Positions 58,326-64,000 of a stretch of DNA of 64,000 nucleotides are shown in pieces. The stretch is taken from positions 100,219-164,218 of the forward strand of contig RMBW01000070.1 of assembly GCA_004009845.1 (NCBI GenBank), in the 5' to 3' direction. Source of the DNA: Davidsoniella eucalypti (Eukaryota; Ascomycota; Sordariomycetes; Microascales; Ceratocystidaceae). The stretch's first letter is position 1, and the number at the start of each line of letters is the position of its first letter. The position numbers and the translations under genes are program-made. The notes under the pieces are model-generated. The model was not told where the DNA came from. It was given only the letters and a program-made list of their open reading frames with translations, and did no database searches.

Positions 58326-59853
58326 ACGGACTATCTTGTTCAACAAACTGCGTTGTTCATGGCGCATAGTGAAGAACATGCTCACGGTGGACACAGGGTT
58401 CCCACCCCAATTCGAAAAAAAGAGAATGCCGGACTCTCCAGCCAAACTACGACAAGGTGTCCGCTAATCCACAAGTCTAGAATGCCATCTTTTTGGTCTA
58501 GAAACTAGGATCTATATGGGATAACGACGTCAAGCTTTGGTCATGACATTCCAACTGATATCTCGCCATATTTTTGGACTCTGCTCACGCCTAGGCGTAT
58601 CCTTTTTCATTCACTATACACAAAATTCTCTCTTCACGCCCCTTTTGTCATCATCTATATCCTTTCTTTGTCGAACATTTCTTTCATCTTTTGTTTAGGA
58701 AAACGGAGTTCTTGGCGAATGGTTCATTCATTCTTGTTCAATCTTGGTCCATTATATTACCTTGTTTCTAACTACATACTCATTGTTTTATTAGTCACGA
58801 TATCTTAACACTAAAAGAAACGGCCAAAAAGATATCATTTATAAAAATAACAAGCTCACATAGGAATGGTAATATTGTGAATCGATGTTTTGGTAATTGG
58901 AATATGAGTAAAATCTGTAACTCTGGTCCTAGTCGTTCAATAATTGAAATCCAAAATATGAAGCACAACTTGGAGTCGTATGACAAAGGGAATATGTATT
59001 CTAGGCTAACAAAAAAAGGAATACAGAGTATATATGTATATGCAAGTCGACAGTTCAAGCAAGCAACGATAAAAAGACACAAAATTCAACAATACAACTT
59101 GGCTAAAATAGTATGGAAATACACATTTGTAAACCAATTTGTACAAGTAGCTTATCTTTTTCTTTGCTGTTTCTCAGCAATAGAGGTGATCACGAACATG
59201 ATGAACTGTTTCAAGTAGAAACAAAGACACCTTTTTTTTTTGTTCACATGAGACAAGAAAATCAAACTTCAAGATACACTAACAAAAACAAGATAGTAAA
59301 TGATTTGATGGATTTATTTTTTTCATGCCAAGTGCATGGCGTGAAATAGTAGAACACCATGCTACAGAAAAAAAATTGGCCAGAATATATGCCATATAAA
59401 AGATCAGATCTGGAAAACTCCAACCCCCAACCACCCACCAATACAAACAAAAAGAACAAAAAAACACAAGAAATAGATAAAGAGGAAAATTCAGACAAAG
59501 GAGACTCGTCAAGAACGCGGCGAACAAAAGAAAGTAGGAATAGAAAAACGCCGATAACAATTTCAAAGAAATGAAGAAAAAAATAATTGCAGTAGGGCTG
59601 AGAGGGATATCACGCAACAAGACTTCGACGAGACAAAAAACGAGGCAGAAAAAAAGAATGATAAAAAACAAGTCTGAATTAACAGAAATCAACGACAAAC
59701 AAAGGGCCAGGTAGAAAGACAAAAAGATTCTATGAATAGAAGAAGAAAAAAAGACAAGGCAAAGGAGAAAAGAATATATATGAGATTGTGTGTTTCTCGT
59801 CAACCTCTCTACCCATAATACAATATATTCTTGCCTAGATTGCCTCTTCTTTC
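58326..59853. other. Convergent intergenic region, RRS1 / RhoGAP gene
   Basis: This 1.5 kb, A/T-rich gap (especially 58800-59800, purine-rich on the plus strand) lies between two 3' ends. Open frames of up to 174 codons on the minus strand (59279-59803) are Phe/Leu/Ser-rich readings of poly-purine DNA, with no domain. They probably belong to a long 3' UTR of the RhoGAP gene. No RNA gene is seen. Confidence 0.45.
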
Positions 59854-61713
59854 TTAAAAGCCTAACGGTGACAATGGCTTGATGGGCGACAAAGGTCGCA
59901 TCTCCCGTGGTGGAGTTCCAGGGCCCTTCCCATCTACATTTCTGTCGTTTTCATCGTGTTCATTGTCGCTAGTTAATGTCGTTGATATCGAACGGATAGA
60001 GCCGGGACTAGCATCGATCGGTGCTAATTCTGTGCCACGTCTTGTTCGGATTTTCCCAGCTGAAGCCGCGCTACCAGGATCTAAGCTCTGGTTAGACTGT
60101 TTGCTGCTTCCAGATGAAGACACAGCACGCTCATCAGCCTCACTGCTCGTTGACTTGATGTCGACTGGTGGATGTAACGGCGGGTTCTTGTCTGACTTTG
60201 GCGATTGCGGTACGACTTGGATTATGTTGGTAGATGACTGGGGTAATGCGGGGATGACACCACCGGTACGAGTAAGGCCTCGTGGGGGAGGGGCATCGAA
60301 TAGGCGATATTCTTCCTCGATGTACTGTGCTTCGCTAGAGCAGCCCTTCCAGCACTCCCGCCAGTTGCATACAAGGAATTTGAAGCAGAAAGCATCGATT
60401 TTCATGCATGGCTGGAAACAGATGCAGAGATTGCGGTAATCCATCTTGTTTTTCTCCGAGTGGGCAAGTAGCAAGCTTAGATGGCAGGTAATGGCAAATA
60501 GAAGATAGTAGTTGAAGGGCGAGAGACTCGATAGTTCGTCGATAAGCATCTGCGGCACCTCTTCAGCTCCAGCGCATGCGCGGGAGATACGGTCTTGGGC
60601 GGCCTTGGGAAAGAGTTCGTCGGGGAGTTCACGAAGCCAAGCTTTGAGCATGGATCCAATGATGTTGATATCGTACAGATCATCTTGCTCGAAAAGATCG
60701 ACATCGTACTCTATAGCACAAAACATGTTAGCGTTAGCATTGTAGATTTTAGTTATAGCGCCTTGAGCAACGTAGGCCATATTTATATAAGCGGGGTTGA
60801 ATGTTCATGACATACCTTCGTCAAACCGGCGCTGCCACTTCTTAATCTGAGGCCCGGATCCAGGCACACGGTAAAGACCCTCGACGTCGCAACCCTTATA
60901 ATTGAGATAGTCGATAGCTCTCCATGGGAAAGCGGGCATCCAGAATTCGGTCTTGTCCCGCGATTCTTCTAGGCGTTTCGATATACGAGTCATACGAGTC
61001 TGCTCGACCAGAGGCAGACAGATCACCTTTATGACGTAGTGTTCGTCGTCGAGAATGGGCTCACGCTCGGTAGTGCTATTCTGGCGGGTAGTCTTTCCGA
61101 ATAGTCCCTTGCTGAAGATATCAGCAGCACGCGTGCCGGAAGACTTCAGTGAGCTGAACAGACCACCATTCTCGCCCTTGAGGTGATGTGGGATGCGCTC
61201 TCTATTGTCTTTCTGGTGGTGGCCATGGCGGTTTTTGAACTCGTTTCTAAAATCATTTTTGGAATCGAACTTTGAATCGTTTCTTTGGTAGTCGTTATAT
61301 GGATCTTCCCGTGCGGGATTCCGGTCGTGTGAGCGATTCCGTGACTTGGAGCCGGCGGACGCCAATGAGTTGATATCTTTACTGTGCGAAGAGCTTCCAT
61401 GGAAGGGGCCTTTGCCACCACTCTGATGGTCGCTAGATACAGAACGGTCGTCGTTTGTAGGCGTAGTAGTGGCAGATCTTGAGGCAGTAATTTCGTCCTT
61501 GTCATGCTTGGAACGCGAACGGCCCATGCGACCAAAGCCAGCCTTTGATTTCCCCTTTTTAGCAGCTGCGGCAGCAGCAGCGGCGGTGGCAGCTTGCTTG
61601 GCAGCTGCTTTTGAAGATGAAATGCCGTGGGCGTGTTGTGATTGTTCAAAGTCGGCAGATGAGGCAAGCGAGACCTCTGATCGGGAAGGGTGTGCGAGGT
61701 TATGGACAGGCAT
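59854..61713 (-). CDS. RhoGAP-domain GTPase-activating protein
   Basis: Probable GAP that switches off Rho-type GTPases in cell polarity or wall signalling. Exon 1 is 61713-60816, the intron is 60815-60711 (105 nt, GTATGT...ATAG), and exon 2 is 60710-59854, giving 584 residues. ATG 61713 has an ideal context (GCCACCATG). The same frame is open upstream for 90 codons without an ATG, so an upstream spliced start is possible. The N-terminal part is low complexity (Ala run, His/Asp/Lys-rich). The RhoGAP domain spans about 220-430. It includes FWMPAFPWRAIDYLNYKGCD, the arginine-finger segment VEGLYRVPGSG (Arg near 280), YDVDLFEQDDLYDINIIGSM, and LKAWLRELPDELFPK. The tail is Ser/Pro-rich. The family within RhoGAPs (for example Sac7-like) is not settled. 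Confidence 0.85.
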
Positions 61714-64000
61714 GGTGGCGGATTTTGAATAGAACTTAAGTTGTTGTTGTTGCTGCTGCTGTTGTTGTTGGTGGTGATGGGTGGTTGAGGCCGCAGAAGG
61801 AGATGCGGCAGCAAAGGCTGTGGCCGCTGAGCTTGCGCCTAGACCGGCCGCAGTCAACGAGAGAGACGGCGCAGGCGCTAGAGGTTGAGATGCTGACGCA
61901 GAAGAGTATGCGGCAGCTGGTGAGGATAGGGCGACTGACGAAGGCGAAGAGTCGGAAGCTGCAGCACAGGGGCGATTCTTTGATTAGCGAGGAGTCTAGC
62001 GGACGGGCGAGCGGCGAGAAGGGTAGCAAAGCAGATTGATTGATGCTGGCGGGCGGGGTGTTTGGGAGGAGAACGAAAACGAGAGAATATCGAAAAGTAT
62101 GTATGTGCACGAATGAGTGAGGGACAATGTGTGGTCGCAGAGCAGGAGAAACGGTTGTATGTGGTTGAGATCAGATTTCAGATTTAGAGCAGGGCTACTG
62201 CTAACTAAATCAAATCTAAGCGTTCGTTTCGTCCCCCCCCCCTCCCAAGTGAGTGCTAAAGACTGTGGGAACAGAACAGGGAGTGGGCAGTAAGGCCAGG
62301 GCTTAGGCTGGTGGTAGTGGCATCTAGTGTGTATCTAGCGGGCCATGGTTCTGTAGCGCAATGTGCTTACAGTGCTTTAGTTGCAAAGACAGATGTATAT
62401 GGATATATCGCTGGTCGCTGGCCGTTGGGATTTAATCTAAGAACCGCTGCCCTTTGATCCAGGTCACAGTAAACAAAGAAGATGGAAAAACAACCTTGAT
62501 TTTTTGTCGTTTACTTTCTTTTTCTCGGTTCTTTTACAGCAAATAGAACAAATGGCAAAACATGATAAAGCGAAAGTTCGTGGGAACGAAGTGGAAAGAG
62601 AAAAAAATGATGATTAAAGCGGCAAAATGAAACAGTGCAGGGTTGAATATACGGAGAAGACAACAAAAGAAAGGCCGAATTAAGCTTGAGCTAGTAGAAC
62701 AAACAAAGAAAAAGAAGGGAAAAAGGGTTAACTTCGTCTCTTCAAAGAGGTTCGTCAAAGAGGCTGCAAAAGTGGAATTGGAAACACAAGCGCGGCTGCA
62801 CGATTTACATGCAGTTTTACACCGCACTGGCGAACGAGCGAAACCCCAGAGAAATCGCCAGAGAAAGAAACCAAAGAAATCGTGCCGCCGGAAGCGGTTC
62901 ATAGCTTTGCCTTGCCTTGCGTGCATTCAGTCATTCTTTTTTTTTTCGCTCGTTTGGCTGTTCGTAAGCTACGCTGCGGCTACTACTGGGCGAGCGTCGT
63001 TTCTTTTTTCCTTTGTTATTTTTAAGGGGCTCACAGACTACTGATGGCAGTCTAATACTACGGTAGATCACCAAAGCCCTAACTCAGGATTAGGGAAAGA
63101 CTTGGAAGAAAAGAAAAGAAAAAAAAAGAAAAAGAAAAAGAAAAAGAAAAAAAAGAGGGCAGACAGGAACAGGTGGTGACAGGGATCTTGCTGTTTTGGC
63201 AGCTTTGTTTGCAGCTTTAGCTTCGTTTTGCACTGACCGCTGGAGAGATAGAAGGGGTGACGTTTACTACATGATACAGACTTGTAATTGCAATTGTAGG
63301 TGGCAGACACCGTAGAGCCTACAATGCATCAGCCGGCGCTGTAACTAACAGACAACTGCTTTCTCCAGATGCTGGCCTAAAACAAGGCGCAGAATCTATA
63401 ATGGGAATGGCCTATAATCAAAAACGGCAGACTGTGTATAGTACTGTAGTGTCTTGTCTCTGGTTCTGTAGCCGGACGCTGGACTCTCCAGTTTTTGCCC
63501 CGTGCGTCCACTGGAACAAGGGCGAGAGTACAGCGTGCATATCGTAGAGTTTAGGAAAGAAAACAAAAAAGGCTAATTTGAGAAATTTGAAACAAGAGAG
63601 GGAGAGCAAGGCAGCAAGAATAAGCAGAAGAGAAGGAAACGCATGGTGCGCCGTTGTGCCTGAGAACAGGGAGGCCCTTCTTTAGGGAAGTCTTTGTCGT
63701 GGGCCTGAGTCGATGGATGCGCCCACTGAAGCGTCATCCACGCCAAAGAAGCTTCCAGGAAAAGCTTCCAAGAATATCCCAGACGCCAACTGTCTCCAGC
63801 TAGTATGAAGACCAGCCAAGTTTCTTTTATTAGAGTCGTTTTGTATCTGTATGTAGTGTACAAGAGGCCCGCCAGCACTAATGGCAGAATACCCTGGATC
63901 ATACAGTATGATAAAAGTCGACTGATCTGATCATACCGAGTAGTGGCACAATTGTCTGTCTGTCTGACTTTGTCCTGAAATATTTATGTATATGCGGTGT
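61714..64000. other. RhoGAP 5' region and window end
   Basis: 61714-61983 is an ATG-less in-frame continuation of the RhoGAP frame, including a CAG/CAA-rich stretch around 61740-61770 that would read as polyglutamine. A CTGCAG acceptor-like site is at 61959-61964. Beyond that lie a C-run (62234-62245), T/A-rich tracts, and a purine tract of AAAAAG units on the plus strand at about 63110-63158. Open frames of up to 133 codons (62643-63044 plus, 62534-62926 minus, 63573-63902 minus) have no recognisable content. No gene is supportable. Confidence 0.4.

Noticed and set aside
59279..59803. 174-codon minus-strand frame rich in Phe, Leu and Ser
   Set aside because: It is a reading of poly-purine/poly-pyrimidine DNA downstream of the RhoGAP gene, more likely 3' UTR.
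62534..63044. Overlapping open frames of about 130 codons on both strands near the right end
   Set aside because: Neither has a domain, signal peptide or splice context; both look like chance frames in low-complexity sequence.
63110..63158. AAAAAG-type purine tract considered as a LINE or retroposon poly(A) tail
   Set aside because: No matching element body or target duplication is visible beside it; it looks like simple low-complexity DNA.

Overview
The window is nuclear DNA of a filamentous ascomycete (Pezizomycotina-type fungus). The evidence is short introns (mostly 55-160 nt) with GTAAGT/GTATGT-like donors, CTAAC-type branch sites and YAG acceptors, together with fungal core genes (ERJ5, PRE10/alpha7, POL5, RRS1, RSM23, MNN2-family mannosyltransferase), a NACHT-ankyrin NLR-type relic and a LINE with an RNase H domain of the fungal Tad type. 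I cannot name a genus from the sequence alone.

Layout. 1-21.2 kb is a compact housekeeping block: UTP20 (minus, C-terminus cut by the window edge), DRN1/CWF19L1 (plus), ERJ5 (plus), a Q-rich unknown gene (minus), PRE10 (plus) and POL5 (minus). 21.2-29.8 kb is an 8.6 kb stretch with no convincing protein gene, only low-complexity tracts and a tRNA-like relic. 29.8-36 kb carries an MNN2-type mannosyltransferase and a thioredoxin-PITH protein, separated by 3.4 kb that holds exon-like fragments of a possible small-protein gene on the minus strand. 37.3-46 kb is the accessory part. It has an intron-containing tRNA-His, a 5'-truncated but otherwise intact LINE inserted 43-65 bp upstream of that tRNA with a 23-bp target-site duplication, a second 34-bp 'tail-only' insertion of the same element with its own 14-bp duplication, a broken NACHT-ankyrin gene, and a single-pass membrane protein of unknown function. 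47-61.7 kb returns to housekeeping genes: PEX1, MCM7, RSM23/mS29, RRS1 and a RhoGAP protein. The last 2.3 kb is noncoding as far as I can see.

Themes. Three genes act in nucleolar ribosome assembly or rDNA biology (UTP20, POL5, RRS1), one makes a mitochondrial ribosomal subunit protein (RSM23), and one is an RNA-processing factor (DRN1). Several genes are divergent pairs sharing a short promoter: UTP20/DRN1, PEX1/MCM7 (with an ACGCGT box) and RSM23/RRS1 (with a 12-bp TTATC/GATAA palindrome). The most interesting signal is the pair of independent LINE insertions just upstream of one tRNA gene. It suggests, but does not prove, tRNA-directed integration by this fungal LINE family.

Limits: splice sites, starts and families were read by eye. 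No alignment, RNA evidence or database search was run.
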